A DNA stretch of 64,000 nucleotides from Streptomyces sp. LX-29. Lineage in GTDB: Bacteria > Actinomycetota > Actinomycetes > Streptomycetales > Streptomycetaceae. The stretch is from the NCBI RefSeq assembly GCF_029541745.1, contig NZ_CP089746.1:3853559-3917558 (forward strand), read 5' to 3'. Position numbers and translations under genes: made by a program. Position 1 is the first letter of the stretch, and every line of letters begins with the position of its first letter. Shown piece after piece: positions 41,440 to 50,787 of this stretch. Below the pieces are notes generated by a model. The model was not told where the DNA came from. It made no database searches and worked only from the letters and a program-made list of their open reading frames with translations.

Positions 41440-42395
41440 GACCGTGCCTCTCCGTGCTTCGCGGCGTAGGCCGCGGCCGCTTCGCGCACCCAGGCGCCTT
41501 CCTCATGGGCCCGGCGGCGCTGGGAGAGCCGCTGCTCGTTGCACGGGCCGTTGCCCCGCAGCACCTGGCGGAACTCGTCCCAGTCGATCGGGCCGAAGTC
41601 GTAGTGCTCGCGGGTCTCGTTCCACCGCAGGTCCGGGTCGGGCAGTGTGAGGCCCAGCGCCTCGGCCTGGGGCACGCAGATGTCGACGAAGCGCTGGCGC
41701 AGCTCGTCGTTCGAGTGGCGCTTGATCTTCCAGGCCATGGACTGGGCGGAGTGCGCCGACTCGTCGTCCGGGGGGCCGAACATCATCAGCGACGGCCACC
41801 ACCAGCGGTCCACCGCGTCCTGCGCCATGGCGTGCTGCTCCTCGGTGCCCTGGCTGAGGGCCAGCAGCAGCTCGAACCCCTGGCGCTGGTGGAAGGACTC
41901 CTCCTTGCAGATCCGGACCATCGCGCGCGCGTACGGCCCGTAGGAGCAGCGGCACAGCGGCACCTGGTTGGTGATCGCCGCGCCGTCCACCAGCCAGCCG
42001 ATGGCGCCGACATCGGCCCAGGTGAGGGTGGGGTAGTTGAAGATCGAGGAGTACTTCTGGCGGCCCGCGTGGAGCTTGTCGAGCAGCTCCTCGCGGCTGG
42101 TCCCCAGGGTCTCGGCGGCGCTGTACAGATACAGGCCGTGGCCGGCCTCGTCCTGCACCTTGGCGATCAGGATCGCCTTGCGGCGCAGCGAGGGCGCGCG
42201 GGTGATCCAGTTCGCCTCGGGCTGCATGCCGATGATCTCGGAGTGGGCGTGCTGCGCTATCTGCCGGACCAGCGACGCCCGGTACTCCTCGGGCATCCAG
42301 TCACGCGGCTCGATGCGCTCCTCCGCGGCCAGCGCGGCGTCGAACACCGCCTCATACGCCGCGGTGTCCGCGGCATCCGCCGCCATCGTGGTCAT
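41436..42395 (-). CDS. paaA: phenylacetyl-CoA 1,2-epoxidase catalytic subunit
   Basis: A 319-residue di-iron oxygenase that epoxidises the aromatic ring of phenylacetyl-CoA. The iron-binding helices are seen in IAQHAHSEIIGM, KVQDEAGHGLYLY and CKEESFHQRQGFELL, with the remaining family pattern QDAVDRWWWPSLMMFGPPD. ATG after GAGGGGG. First gene of paaABCDE, 36 bases downstream of a PaaR-type operator. No phenylacetate-CoA ligase (paaK) is in the window. Confidence 0.96.
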   Translation of the reverse strand: MTTMAADAADTAAYEAVFDAALAAEERIEPRDWMPEEYRASLVRQIAQHAHSEIIGMQPEANWITRAPSLRRKAILIAKVQDEAGHGLYLYSAAETLGTSREELLDKLHAGRQKYSSIFNYPTLTWADVGAIGWLVDGAAITNQVPLCRCSYGPYARAMVRICKEESFHQRQGFELLLALSQGTEEQHAMAQDAVDRWWWPSLMMFGPPDDESAHSAQSMAWKIKRHSNDELRQRFVDICVPQAEALGLTLPDPDLRWNETREHYDFGPIDWDEFRQVLRGNGPCNEQRLSQRRRAHEEGAWVREAAAAYAAKHGEARS

Positions 42396-42430
42396 GCGAA
42401 GCCCCCTCGCTGCCGGGCGACCGGCCGACC

Positions 42431-42450
42431 AACCGACCGATCGTTCGGTT
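42431..42450. promoter_or_regulatory. PaaR-type operator upstream of paaA
   Basis: A 20-base near-perfect palindrome (ACCGACCGATCGTTCGGT core, centre CGATCG). Its reverse complement is the same as the site at 47912 apart from the last base. One TetR dimer pair could cover it. Confidence 0.75.
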
Positions 42451-42485
42451 CAATGGTGAGCCGAGGGCACGTAGGGTGTCAACCC

Positions 42486-42494
42486 TGTGGATAA
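42486..42494 (-). promoter_or_regulatory. DnaA box
   Basis: TGTGGATAA, the reverse of TTATCCACA, in the paaA / DUF5819 divergent intergenic region. Confidence 0.5.
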
Positions 42495-42579
42495 CTCGGG
42501 CCCGCTGGGCCTGGTGGGTCCCTGTGGGTACCGTTCCGGGGGCGTACAGGTCAGGCCGCACGGGGATCGGGGCGGGGAT

Positions 42580-43242
42580 ATGGAGCCGGAAGCCGGGAAG
42601 CCGGGCGGCGTGGCCGGGCTCTCCACGCCCGCGCAACTGATCGTCGCGGTGGCGGTCGCGGTCGTCGCGGTGGCCGCGGTGGTGCACGTGGCCATGGTCT
42701 TTCTGCACGTCGCTCCGCCCAACACGGCCAGCAAGCAGCACGGCGACCTGATCGACGAGTACGTCTACCCCGAGTTCGAACAGAACTGGAAGCTCTTCGC
42801 CCCCAATCCGCTCCAGCAGAACATCGCCGTCCAGGCACGCGCCGAGATCCGCACCCCCGACGGCGGGACCGCCGTCACCGACTGGGTCGATCTGTCCGCG
42901 CAGGACGGCGCGGCCATCCGGCACAACCTGCTGCCCAGCCACATGCAGCAGAACGTGCTGCGCCGCGCCTGGGACTTCTACGCGGGCTCGCACGACGCCA
43001 GGGAGCAGCCGGTGACCGAGCGCGCCCTGCTCTTCGAGCGGTATCTGCGGCGGATCGTGATGTACCGCCTCGGGGCGAAGGAGGGCGGCGGCACGGTGGA
43101 GCGGGTGCAGGTGCGTTCGGTGACCACGCCGGTCGCCCCGCCGCCGTGGAGCGACGAGAAGATCAACACGAAGCCGTTCCACAGGGTCCTGCCCTGGTGG
43201 CCGGTGACCGAAGCCGACCTGCCGGAAGGGACGAACCGGTGA
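42580..43242 (+). CDS. DUF5819 family membrane protein
   Basis: A 220-residue protein with one N-terminal helix (about 17-40) and an outer domain containing YVYPEFEQNWKLFAPNPLQQN, which is the DUF5819 signature. It is probably the partner of the HTTM protein encoded next: the genes overlap by GTGA. ATG at 42580 after GGGGCGGGG is preferred over a GTG inside the DnaA box at 42487. Function unknown. Confidence 0.8.
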   Translation: MEPEAGKPGGVAGLSTPAQLIVAVAVAVVAVAAVVHVAMVFLHVAPPNTASKQHGDLIDEYVYPEFEQNWKLFAPNPLQQNIAVQARAEIRTPDGGTAVTDWVDLSAQDGAAIRHNLLPSHMQQNVLRRAWDFYAGSHDAREQPVTERALLFERYLRRIVMYRLGAKEGGGTVERVQVRSVTTPVAPPPWSDEKINTKPFHRVLPWWPVTEADLPEGTNR

Positions 43243-45176
43243 CCGACCCCGCCATCCCCGCCGGCGCCCCCGACCCCGAGGCGGACCCGGCGATCGCCCC
43301 GGCCGCTCCTGCGGAATCCGGCACCCCCGCGGACTCCCGCGCAAGCGAGCTCGGGGGCGGGCCGACGCGCGACCACGCTGGTGCGGCGGGTGTCCCTGTC
43401 CCCGATCCCGAGTGTGATCCCGATCCGGATCCTGCTTCCGAGCTCGAACCCGATCTCGACCCCGAGCGTGATCCAGGGCTCGAACCCGGGTCCGGTCCCG
43501 CTCCCGTCAGCTCCACGCCCCGCCCGGCCGACCTCGCCGTCGGCCCCGAGGCGGGTCCCGCGGGCGGCGCGGGGCAGGCGGCACCAGCCGTGCCGCCGCC
43601 GCCCGCCCTGCCGCCGCCCGCCCTGCCGCCGGCGCCTGTCGTACCGCCTCCGCCTGCCGCGCCGCCGTCCGCCGTGCCGCGGCAGGGCCGTGCCGGTGTT
43701 CCCTTGCGGACCGGTGCAACGGTGCCGCCGCGGAGCGGTGCCTCGGTGCCGCCGCAGGGTGGTGCTGGCCTGCCCTCGCGGGCGGGAGGCCCGGTGGATC
43801 CCGGTGTTTCTCCGGGCTTCGCGGGCCCCGCCGGTTCCGCTGCCCGCTCCGCGCGGTCGTCCGTCGCCGCCCGCCTGAGTGCGCCGGTCGAGGCGGCCTT
43901 CGGGCGGGGCCTCGCACGGGTCACCGGCTCCGCGCTCGGCCCGTACCAGACCGCCGTCATACGCATCGGATTCGCGTTCACCTGGCTGGCCTTCCTGGTG
44001 CGCGAGTGGCCGCACCGACGCCAGCTGTACGGGCCGGACGCCCCCCTGGACTGGGACATGGCCCGTCAGGTGCTCGACGCCAACCACGCCTTCAGCGCGC
44101 TGATGTGGTCGAGCGGCACGCTGTGGTTCGAGATCGTCTACGGCCTGTCCCTCGCCTCCAGCGCGCTGCTGCTGCTCGGCTGGCGCACCCGGACGATGTC
44201 CGTGCTCTTCATGATCGGTGTGCTGTCGCTGCAGAACCGCAGCATCTTCATCGGGGACGGCGGGGACAACGTCGTCCATCTGATGGCGACCTACCTGGTG
44301 CTCACGCGATGCGGCCAGGTCTGGTCGCTGGACGCGCGCCGCGCGGCCCGGCGGGCCGCGCGGGAGCGGGAGGGCCGGCTTCCACCTGACAGGGCCGGCA
44401 TCGTGCTCTGGGCTGCGACCGGCATCGCACTCGCCGTGGTCCACCTCGGTACCGACGCCGACCTGGCCTGGACCGCCCGCGGCCCGCTCCCCGGTCTGGG
44501 CTGGGCCGCGGTGCTGTGGGGCCTGTGGCTGGTGCACGCGGCCTGGTGGCTGGCACGGCGGTACGCGCCCGGAGAGCCGCGCCTCGTCCTGGACGCGCTC
44601 GCGAACCTCGTGCACAACGGCGCCTTGCTGGTGATCATGGCCGAGGTGTGTCTGATCTACGCGACCGCCGGCTGGTACAAGATCCAGGGCAGTCGCTGGC
44701 AGGACGGCACCGCGCTCTACTACGCGCTGCACCTGGACTACTTCTCTCCCTGGCCCGGCCTCGCCGACCAACTGGCCGACAACGGTCTGCTGGTGATGGC
44801 GCTGACATACGGCACCGTCGCCGTCCAGGTCGCCTTCCCCTTCACGCTCTTCAACCGGCGTGTGAAGAACGTCCTGCTCGCCGTGATGGTGATGGAACAC
44901 ATCGGGATCGCGATCGCCCTGGGCCTGCCCTTCCTTTCTCTGGCGATGATCGCGGCGGACTCGGTCTTCCTGCCGACGAGCGCGCTGCGCTGGCTCGGGG
45001 GCCGCGTCCGGCGGATACGAGACCGGCTCCTGCCCGGCCCCGCGGCGACCACACCCGGTGTGCCGGGAACGGGAGTGCCGGAGGCGGAAAGTGCCGCGGA
45101 CGGGCGTGTCCGAGGGGGCGTGGCCGCGGCGGGTCGTGTCGCCCGCGTGGAGCGAAGGCCGCGCGTCGGCCGGTGA
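43239..45176 (+). CDS. HTTM domain integral membrane protein
   Basis: A 645-residue protein. The first 215 residues are Pro/Asp/Ala-rich and disordered, with Asp-Pro runs and poly-Pro tracts. From about 230 on comes a horizontally transferred transmembrane (HTTM) domain of the vitamin K-dependent gamma-carboxylase superfamily: YQTAVIRIGFAFTWLAFLVREW, LFMIGVLSLQNRSIFIGDGGDNV and YATAGWYKIQGSRWQDGTALYYALH. About eight helices. Whether it carboxylates anything is unknown. Coupled to the DUF5819 gene. Confidence 0.85.
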   Translation: MTDPAIPAGAPDPEADPAIAPAAPAESGTPADSRASELGGGPTRDHAGAAGVPVPDPECDPDPDPASELEPDLDPERDPGLEPGSGPAPVSSTPRPADLAVGPEAGPAGGAGQAAPAVPPPPALPPPALPPAPVVPPPPAAPPSAVPRQGRAGVPLRTGATVPPRSGASVPPQGGAGLPSRAGGPVDPGVSPGFAGPAGSAARSARSSVAARLSAPVEAAFGRGLARVTGSALGPYQTAVIRIGFAFTWLAFLVREWPHRRQLYGPDAPLDWDMARQVLDANHAFSALMWSSGTLWFEIVYGLSLASSALLLLGWRTRTMSVLFMIGVLSLQNRSIFIGDGGDNVVHLMATYLVLTRCGQVWSLDARRAARRAAREREGRLPPDRAGIVLWAATGIALAVVHLGTDADLAWTARGPLPGLGWAAVLWGLWLVHAAWWLARRYAPGEPRLVLDALANLVHNGALLVIMAEVCLIYATAGWYKIQGSRWQDGTALYYALHLDYFSPWPGLADQLADNGLLVMALTYGTVAVQVAFPFTLFNRRVKNVLLAVMVMEHIGIAIALGLPFLSLAMIAADSVFLPTSALRWLGGRVRRIRDRLLPGPAATTPGVPGTGVPEAESAADGRVRGGVAAAGRVARVERRPRVGR

Positions 45177-45200
45177 CGGCCAGGGCCGTAGGCTGACGAA

Positions 45201-45953
45201 GTGACCGACCACGAAGCCGCGCGTGCCCTTCGGCAATGGCGCGAGGCCGCCCCCGACGCCGTGTTGCTCGACGGCTTCCACGCTCTGAAGCACGCCCTCC
45301 GCTTCGGGGCGGACATCCGGTGCGCGATCACCAGCGACAAGGAGTCCGTGCTGGCTCTGGCCGCCGGGCTGGCCGAGGACGTGACGGGCGCGCTCGACGA
45401 CCGCGTGGTCGAGGTGCCGAAGGAAGCCCTGCGCGAGCTGGTGCCCAAGGGGCACGCCACCCAGGTCGCCGCGCTGGCGACCCGGCGCGCCCGCGCGGAC
45501 AACCGGCAGGCGCTGGACCGGCGCCCCAGGTCCGCGCCGATCGTGGTGCTGGACAACCCCCGCAATCTCGGCAACGTCGGCGCGGTGGTTCGGCTGGCCG
45601 CCGGCTTCGGCGTCACCGGGGTGGTCACCACCGGCGACCTGGACCCCTGGCACACCAACGCGGTGCGCGCGGGCGCCGGCCTCCACTACGCCACCGCCGT
45701 GGAGCACGTCGACCGTGACGCGCTGCCCACCGGTCCGCTGTACGCCCTGGACCCGGAGGGGGAGGACATCCGATCCGTCGTCCTCCCCGACGACGCGCTG
45801 CTCGCCTTCGGCTCCGAGCGGCACGGCATCTCCCCGGAGCTCCGCGGCCGGGCGGACCGGCTGCTCTCGCTCCCCATGCGGCCCCAGGTCTCCAGCTACA
45901 ACCTCGCGACCAGCGTGGCCATGACGCTCTTCCATTGGGGAGGGCCGCGCTAG
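45201..45953 (+). CDS. SpoU/TrmH family RNA 2'-O-methyltransferase
   Basis: A 250-residue SPOUT methyltransferase for tRNA or rRNA. Motif 1 VLDNPRNLGNVGAVVRLAAGFG, motif 2 LLAFGSERHGIS and motif 3 LSLPMRPQVSSYNLATSVAMTLF form the knotted SAM site. TAGGCT lies six bases before the GTG, so it is probably leaderless. Target nucleotide unknown. Confidence 0.92.
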   Translation: MTDHEAARALRQWREAAPDAVLLDGFHALKHALRFGADIRCAITSDKESVLALAAGLAEDVTGALDDRVVEVPKEALRELVPKGHATQVAALATRRARADNRQALDRRPRSAPIVVLDNPRNLGNVGAVVRLAAGFGVTGVVTTGDLDPWHTNAVRAGAGLHYATAVEHVDRDALPTGPLYALDPEGEDIRSVVLPDDALLAFGSERHGISPELRGRADRLLSLPMRPQVSSYNLATSVAMTLFHWGGPR

Positions 45954-46100
45954 CCGGACGGGACGACCGCGCCAGCCGGCGGAGGGACCGTGTCGGCCGG
46001 CGGGACGACCACGCCGGCCGCTGTGCGGGACCGCGTCGGCCGGCCTTGGTGGACCGGGTCGACCGGGCCTCGACGCCTCGAGGCCCGGCCACCCCGAGGG

Positions 46101-47804
46101 TCAGCCCTGGCGGCGGACCTCCACCATGCGGAAGCGGGTGGCGACGAACGCGCCGTCGCACAGCGTGGAGTTGGCCGAGGGGTTGCCACCGGTGCCGTGG
46201 AAGTCGGAGAACGCGGCGGTCTGGTTCACGTACACGCCCCCTGTCAGGTTGAGGGAGAGCTGCGCCGACTCCTCCAGGCACGCCTCCTCCATCAGGCGCT
46301 CCACCTCAGCCGAGGTGGTGTAGGCGCCGACCGTCATGGCGCCCTTCTCCCGGATCGTGTGACGCAGCAGATCGGCCGCATCCGCCGTGGAGTCCACGGC
46401 GACGGCGAACGAGACGGGTCCGAAGCACTCCGCCAGATAGGCCGGCTCCTCGGTGCCCTCCCACTGCTTGCGCGCGCCGTCCTGCTTGACGATCACCGGC
46501 GTGCGTACGGTGGCGCCGGGGAAGTCGGGGTTGGCCACGGTACGGGAGGCGAGGGCCACCTCGCCGAGGCCCGGCGCCGCGTCGAGGCGCTCGCCGACCT
46601 GGGGGTTGACGATGGCTCCCAGCAGGGCGTTGGCCCGGGCGTCGTCGCCCAGCAGCCCGCCGACGGCCGCCGCCAGGTCGGCGACGACCTCGTCGAAGCT
46701 CTTGGGCCCGGCGTCGGTGGTGATCCCGTCGCGGGGGATCAGCAGGTTCTGCGGGGTGGTGCACATCTGGCCGCTGTAGAGGGAGAGGGAGAAGGCCAGG
46801 TTGCCCAGCATCCCCTTGTAGTCGTCGGTGGAGTCGATGACGACGGTGTTGACGCCGGCCTTCTCGGTGAAGACCTGCGCCTGGCGGGCGTTGGCCTCCA
46901 GCCAGTCGCCGAAGGCGGTCGAGCCCGTGTAGTCGATGATGCGGATCTCGGGGCGCACCGCGAGGGTCTTGGCGATGCCCTCGCCGGGCCGCTCGGCGAC
47001 CAGGGCGACCAGGTTGGGGTCGAAGCCCGCGTCGCGCAGCGCCTCGCGCGCCACCTGGACGGTCAGCGCCAGCGGCAGCACGGCCCGCGGATGGGGCTTG
47101 ACCAGCACCGCGTTCCCCGTGGCGAGGGAGGCGAAGAGGCCGGGGTAGCCATTCCACGTGGGGAAGGTGTTGCAGCCGATCAGGAGCGAGATGCCGCGCG
47201 GGGCGGCGATGAACGCCTTGCGCAGCTCCAGCGGGTCGCGCTTGCCCTGAGGCTTGGACCAGTCGGCGGTCTGCGGGGTGCGGGTCTGCTCGGCGAAGGC
47301 GTACGCCACCGCCTCCAGGCCACGGTCCTGCGCGTGCGGCCCGCCCGCCTGGAAGGCCATCATGAAGGCCTGGCCGCTGGTGTGCATGACGGCGTGCGCG
47401 AACTCATGGGTGCGGGCGCTGATCCGCGACAGGATCTCCACACAGACCGCCGCGCGCGCCTCCGGCCCGGCATCCCGCCAGGCCGCCATCCCGGCCCGCA
47501 TCGCCGGGAGCAACACGTCCAGGTCCGCGTGCGGATACTCCACGCCCACATCGATCCCGTACGGCGAGACCTCGCCGCCGGTCCAGCCGACCGTCCCCGG
47601 CTGGTCCAGCTCCAGGCGCTTGCCGCGCAGCGCCTCGAAGGCCGCCTGGCCGTCGGCGGCGCTCAGGCTGCCGCCCTCTCCGTACGCCTTGGGGTGCTCG
47701 GGGTGCGGCGACCAGTACGCCCGCGTGCGGATCGCGTCCAGGGCCTGGTCGAGGGTGGGGCGGTGCTTCTCGATCAACTGCGCTGTGGTGAATCCGGCGG
47801 TCAC
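46101..47804 (-). CDS. paaN: PaaN, aldehyde dehydrogenase of phenylacetate degradation
   Basis: A 567-residue aldehyde dehydrogenase-fold enzyme that in this branch oxidises the ring-opened semialdehyde in place of the PaaZ fusion. GCNTFPTWNGYPGLFASLATGNAVLVKPHP covers the NAD-binding region, FTEKAGVNTVVI and SLSLYSGQMCTTPQN the active site with its Cys, and EECFGP-like AECFGPVSF the C-terminal contact. GTG start; divergent from paaH-paaR across a shared PaaR-type operator. Confidence 0.93.
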   Translation of the reverse strand: MTAGFTTAQLIEKHRPTLDQALDAIRTRAYWSPHPEHPKAYGEGGSLSAADGQAAFEALRGKRLELDQPGTVGWTGGEVSPYGIDVGVEYPHADLDVLLPAMRAGMAAWRDAGPEARAAVCVEILSRISARTHEFAHAVMHTSGQAFMMAFQAGGPHAQDRGLEAVAYAFAEQTRTPQTADWSKPQGKRDPLELRKAFIAAPRGISLLIGCNTFPTWNGYPGLFASLATGNAVLVKPHPRAVLPLALTVQVAREALRDAGFDPNLVALVAERPGEGIAKTLAVRPEIRIIDYTGSTAFGDWLEANARQAQVFTEKAGVNTVVIDSTDDYKGMLGNLAFSLSLYSGQMCTTPQNLLIPRDGITTDAGPKSFDEVVADLAAAVGGLLGDDARANALLGAIVNPQVGERLDAAPGLGEVALASRTVANPDFPGATVRTPVIVKQDGARKQWEGTEEPAYLAECFGPVSFAVAVDSTADAADLLRHTIREKGAMTVGAYTTSAEVERLMEEACLEESAQLSLNLTGGVYVNQTAAFSDFHGTGGNPSANSTLCDGAFVATRFRMVEVRRQG

Positions 47805-47911
47805 GACTGACCAACTCCTCGGTGAGCTCCATGGATCGGGGCGCGGAGGGTGCCCCGGGTGCGGTCGATGGTGCGGAACGGTGGGCGACGGCGTGCCGAC
47901 AGAGATAGATT

Positions 47912-47931
47912 AACCGAACGATCGGTCGGTA
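47912..47931. promoter_or_regulatory. PaaR-type operator between paaN and paaH
   Basis: ACCGAACGATCGGTCGGT core, palindromic, same as the paaA site read on the other strand. It lies between divergent promoters and would control both paaN and paaH-paaR. Confidence 0.75.
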
Positions 47932-47950
47932 CAAGGGGGCCTGTCGAAGC

Positions 47951-47959
47951 TGTGGACAA
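47951..47959 (-). promoter_or_regulatory. DnaA box
   Basis: TGTGGACAA, the exact reverse of the strong box TTGTCCACA, 22 bases before the paaH start. Confidence 0.5.
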
Positions 47960-47981
47960 CTTGTCCGAGAGGATGAGCGGC

Positions 47982-49568
47982 ATGACTGCGAACGACCGGG
48001 AAGACACCCTGGGGATTGCGCGCACGAGCACCGTCGCCGTCGTCGGCACCGGCACCATGGGGCAGGGAATCGCCCAGGTGGCGCTGGTCGCCGGCCACAC
48101 CGTGCGACTTCACGACGTGGCCCCGGGACGGGCCGAGACGGCCGCCGGGGCGATCATGGCCCGGCTCGACCGGCTGGTCGCCAAGGGCGGGCTTTCGGCC
48201 GCCGAGCGCGACGCGGCGCGGGCCCGGCTGCACCCCGTGGCCGAGCTCTCCGGGCTGGCGGACTGCGCCCTGGTCATCGAGGCCATCCTCGAGGAACTCG
48301 GTGCCAAGCAGCAGCTGTTCACCGCGCTTGAGACGGTCGTCTCCGACGACTGCCTGCTGGCCACCAACACCTCCTCGCTGTCGGTGACGGCCGTGCAGGG
48401 TGCGCTGCGGGTGCCCGGGCGCGTCGTCGGCCTGCACTTCTTCAACCCGGCTCCGCTGCTGCCGCTGGTCGAGGTGGTGAGCGGCTTCGCCACCGACACG
48501 GCCGCCGCCGACCGCGCGTACGCCGCCGTGGCCGGCTGGGGGAAGACGCCGGTGCGCTGCACCGACACCCCCGGCTTCATCGTCAATCGGATCGCCCGCC
48601 CCTTCTACGCCGAGGCGTTCCGGGTCTACGAGGAGCGGGTCGCCGACCCGGCCACCATCGACGCCGTGCTCCGCGAGTGCGGCGGCTTCGCCATGGGGCC
48701 CTTCGAGCTCACCGACCTGATCGGCCAGGACGTGAACGAGGCGGTGACCCGATCGGTGTGGACCTCCTTCTTCCAGGACCCGAAGTTCACGCCCTCCCTG
48801 GCGCAGCGGAGGCTGGTGGAGGCCGGGCTGCACGGCCGGAAGACGGGTCGCGGCTGGTACGACTACGCGGACGGCGCGGAACGCCCGCTGCCGCACACCG
48901 CGCCGCCCGCGGAGCCCCCGGCGCACGTCGTGGTCGAGGGCGATCTGGGGCCCGCCGCCGAGCTGATCGCCCTGGCGCGCGAGGCGGGCATCGAGGTGCG
49001 CCAAGTGGACGAGGACCGGGGCACCCGGTTCGTGCTGCCCGGCGGGGGACAGCTGGTGCTGGCCGACGGCCAGACCTCGATGGAGTTCCGGGACGTCGTC
49101 TACTTCGACCTGGCGCTGGACTACCGCGCGGCCACCCGGATCGCCCTGTCCGCCGCCCGCGACACCACCGAGCGCACCCGCGCGGAGTCCATCGGCTTCT
49201 TCCAGGCGCTGGGCAAGCAGGTCAGCCTGGTCGGCGACACCCCCGGCATGATCGTGGCCCGTACCGTCGCGATGCTCGTGGACCTCGCCGCCGACGCCGT
49301 GGCCCGGGGCGTGGCGAGCGCCGAGGACATCGACACCGCGATGCGGCTCGGCGTGAACTACCCGCTGGGGCCGGTCGAGTGGGGGCGGCGGCTGGGCGCC
49401 GACTGGGCCCGTGACGTCCTCGACGAGCTTCATCAGCGCTACCCGACCGGTCGCTACGCCCCGTGCCTGGCGCTGTGCGAGGCGGCGTTCGCGGCCGTCG
49501 ACGCGGACGACGGTGACCGCGACACGGACACCGACGACGCCGGCGCGAAGGATGTGATTTCCTCATGA
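47982..49568 (+). CDS. paaH: 3-hydroxyacyl-CoA dehydrogenase (3-hydroxyadipyl-CoA type)
   Basis: A 528-residue NAD-dependent dehydrogenase for the late steps of phenylacetate breakdown. Rossmann loop VGTGTMGQGIAQVAL, then NTSSLSVTA, the catalytic VVGLHFFNPAPLLPLVEVV and a C-terminal domain with GFIVNRIARPF and YDYADG. A second C-terminal helical domain (NYPLGPVEWG) follows, giving the double-domain form. ATG at 47982 with GAGAGG nine bases upstream. Its stop overlaps the paaR start. Confidence 0.93.
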   Translation: MTANDREDTLGIARTSTVAVVGTGTMGQGIAQVALVAGHTVRLHDVAPGRAETAAGAIMARLDRLVAKGGLSAAERDAARARLHPVAELSGLADCALVIEAILEELGAKQQLFTALETVVSDDCLLATNTSSLSVTAVQGALRVPGRVVGLHFFNPAPLLPLVEVVSGFATDTAAADRAYAAVAGWGKTPVRCTDTPGFIVNRIARPFYAEAFRVYEERVADPATIDAVLRECGGFAMGPFELTDLIGQDVNEAVTRSVWTSFFQDPKFTPSLAQRRLVEAGLHGRKTGRGWYDYADGAERPLPHTAPPAEPPAHVVVEGDLGPAAELIALAREAGIEVRQVDEDRGTRFVLPGGGQLVLADGQTSMEFRDVVYFDLALDYRAATRIALSAARDTTERTRAESIGFFQALGKQVSLVGDTPGMIVARTVAMLVDLAADAVARGVASAEDIDTAMRLGVNYPLGPVEWGRRLGADWARDVLDELHQRYPTGRYAPCLALCEAAFAAVDADDGDRDTDTDDAGAKDVISS

Positions 49569-50152
49569 CCATGGCCAAGCGCGACACCTACACGCCGGAT
49601 TCGCTGCTCGCGGTCGCCGTCGAGGTGTTCAACGAGCGGGGCTATGACGGCACCTCGATGGAGCACCTCTCACGCGCCGCGGGGATCTCCAAGTCCTCCA
49701 TCTACCACCACGTCAAGGGCAAGGAGGAGCTGCTCCAGCGGGCGATAACCCGCGCCCTGGACGGGCTCTTCGGCATCCTCCAGGAGCCCGGCGCGGTCGA
49801 GGGCCGGGCGGTGCAGCGGCTGGAGTACGTGGCTCGGCGCACCGCCGAGGTGCTCATGGCGGAGCTGCCGTACGTCACCCTGCTGCTGCGGGTGCGCGGG
49901 AACACCGACACCGAGCGGTGGGCGATGGCGCGCCGCCGCGAGTTCGACCACGAGGTCGCCGAGCTGCTCAAGCAGGCCGCGGCCGACGGCGACCTGCGCG
50001 GTGACGTGGACGCGCGGCTGGCGACCCGACTGCTCTTCGGAATGATCAACTCGATCGTGGAGTGGTACCGGCCCGACCGCGGCGGGGTCGCCAGCAGCGA
50101 AGACGTGGCCGAGGCCGTGGTCCGCACCGCCTTCGCCGGCCTGCGCACCTGA
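49565..50152 (+). CDS. paaR: TetR family repressor, PaaR-like
   Basis: A 195-residue regulator: DSLLAVAVEVFNERGYDGTSMEHLSRAAGISKSSIYHHVKGKEELL is the helix-turn-helix; the C-terminal ligand pocket is Ala/Leu-rich. Coupled to paaH by ATGA, so it is part of its own regulon. Its likely ligand is phenylacetyl-CoA and its likely target the palindrome found at 42431, 47912 and 51377. That assignment is by context. Confidence 0.88.
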   Translation: MTMAKRDTYTPDSLLAVAVEVFNERGYDGTSMEHLSRAAGISKSSIYHHVKGKEELLQRAITRALDGLFGILQEPGAVEGRAVQRLEYVARRTAEVLMAELPYVTLLLRVRGNTDTERWAMARRREFDHEVAELLKQAAADGDLRGDVDARLATRLLFGMINSIVEWYRPDRGGVASSEDVAEAVVRTAFAGLRT

Positions 50153-50233
50153 TCGAACCGGCGGCCTGCGGATCGGGCGCTTCGGCCCCGGCCTGCCCGC
50201 ACCGGCCCGCGAAGGGCCCCGCTCCCGAACAAC

Positions 50234-50276
50234 GCCGGGCGTGCCATACGGACCCGATCCGTACGGCACGCCCGGC
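50234..50276. terminator. long hairpin terminator after paaR
   Basis: A 19-base stem (50234-50252 with 50258-50276, one mismatch: GCCGGGCGTGCC... and ...GGCACGCCCGGC) with a five-base loop CCCGA. It lies 82 bases after the paaR stop. No T-run. Confidence 0.7.
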
Positions 50277-50565
50277 GCTTACGCGCTTGCGTATGGACCG
50301 GGAGCCGCACGGCTGCGCCCCGCGCCGGCGCGCCCGTGTACGGTCCCGCCACCTCCGGCGGCCGTCCACACTCCCGCTCGCCGCGGCCACGCCGCCGGCC
50401 CCGCCGGCCCCGACGACCTTCCCGACCGGACGAGGGCGTGTCCCCGACCGGGCGAGGACGCGCCGGTCCGGCGATCACCGCGGCGGGAAGCGGCGGACGC
50501 GGTGCCGCGGTGCCGGCGTCCGCCGCCTCGCCGACCGCCGTGTCGGGCCGCCGTGCGCCGTGCCG

Positions 50566-50775
50566 GTCCCGAGCCGCCCTAAAGCCCGCCCGCGCCGCCG
50601 TCCGCCGTGTCGGTCCCGAGCCGCCCTGAAGCCCGCCCGCGCTGCCGTCCGTCGTGTCGGTCCCGAGCCGCCCTGAAGCCCGCCCGCGCCGCCTTCCGTC
50701 GTGTCGGTCCCGAAGCGCCCTGAAGCCCGCGCGCGCCGCCGTCCGCCGTGCTGGTCTCGAGCCGCCCCAAAGATC
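50566..50775. repeat. 47-base imperfect tandem repeats, about 4.5 copies
   Basis: The unit contains GTCGGTCCCGAGCCGCCCTG followed by AAGCCCGCCCGCGC. Stops recur exactly every 47 bases in successive frames, so it does not encode a repeat protein. Copies decay towards the right end. No CRISPR-like spacer pattern and no cas genes. Confidence 0.7.
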
Positions 50776-50787
50776 GCCGCGCCGCCG

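Larger units (their letters stand above)
50153..50787. other. gene-free stretch after paaR
   Basis: About 635 bases between convergent paaR and the Lrp-type gene. It contains the terminator hairpin at 50234 and the 47-base tandem repeats from about 50566, and otherwise GC-rich sequence with no ribosome sites or motifs. Confidence 0.65.

Noticed and set aside
50566..50775. CRISPR array or repeat-protein gene
   Set aside because: 47-base units are contiguous, vary freely and have stops in each frame.
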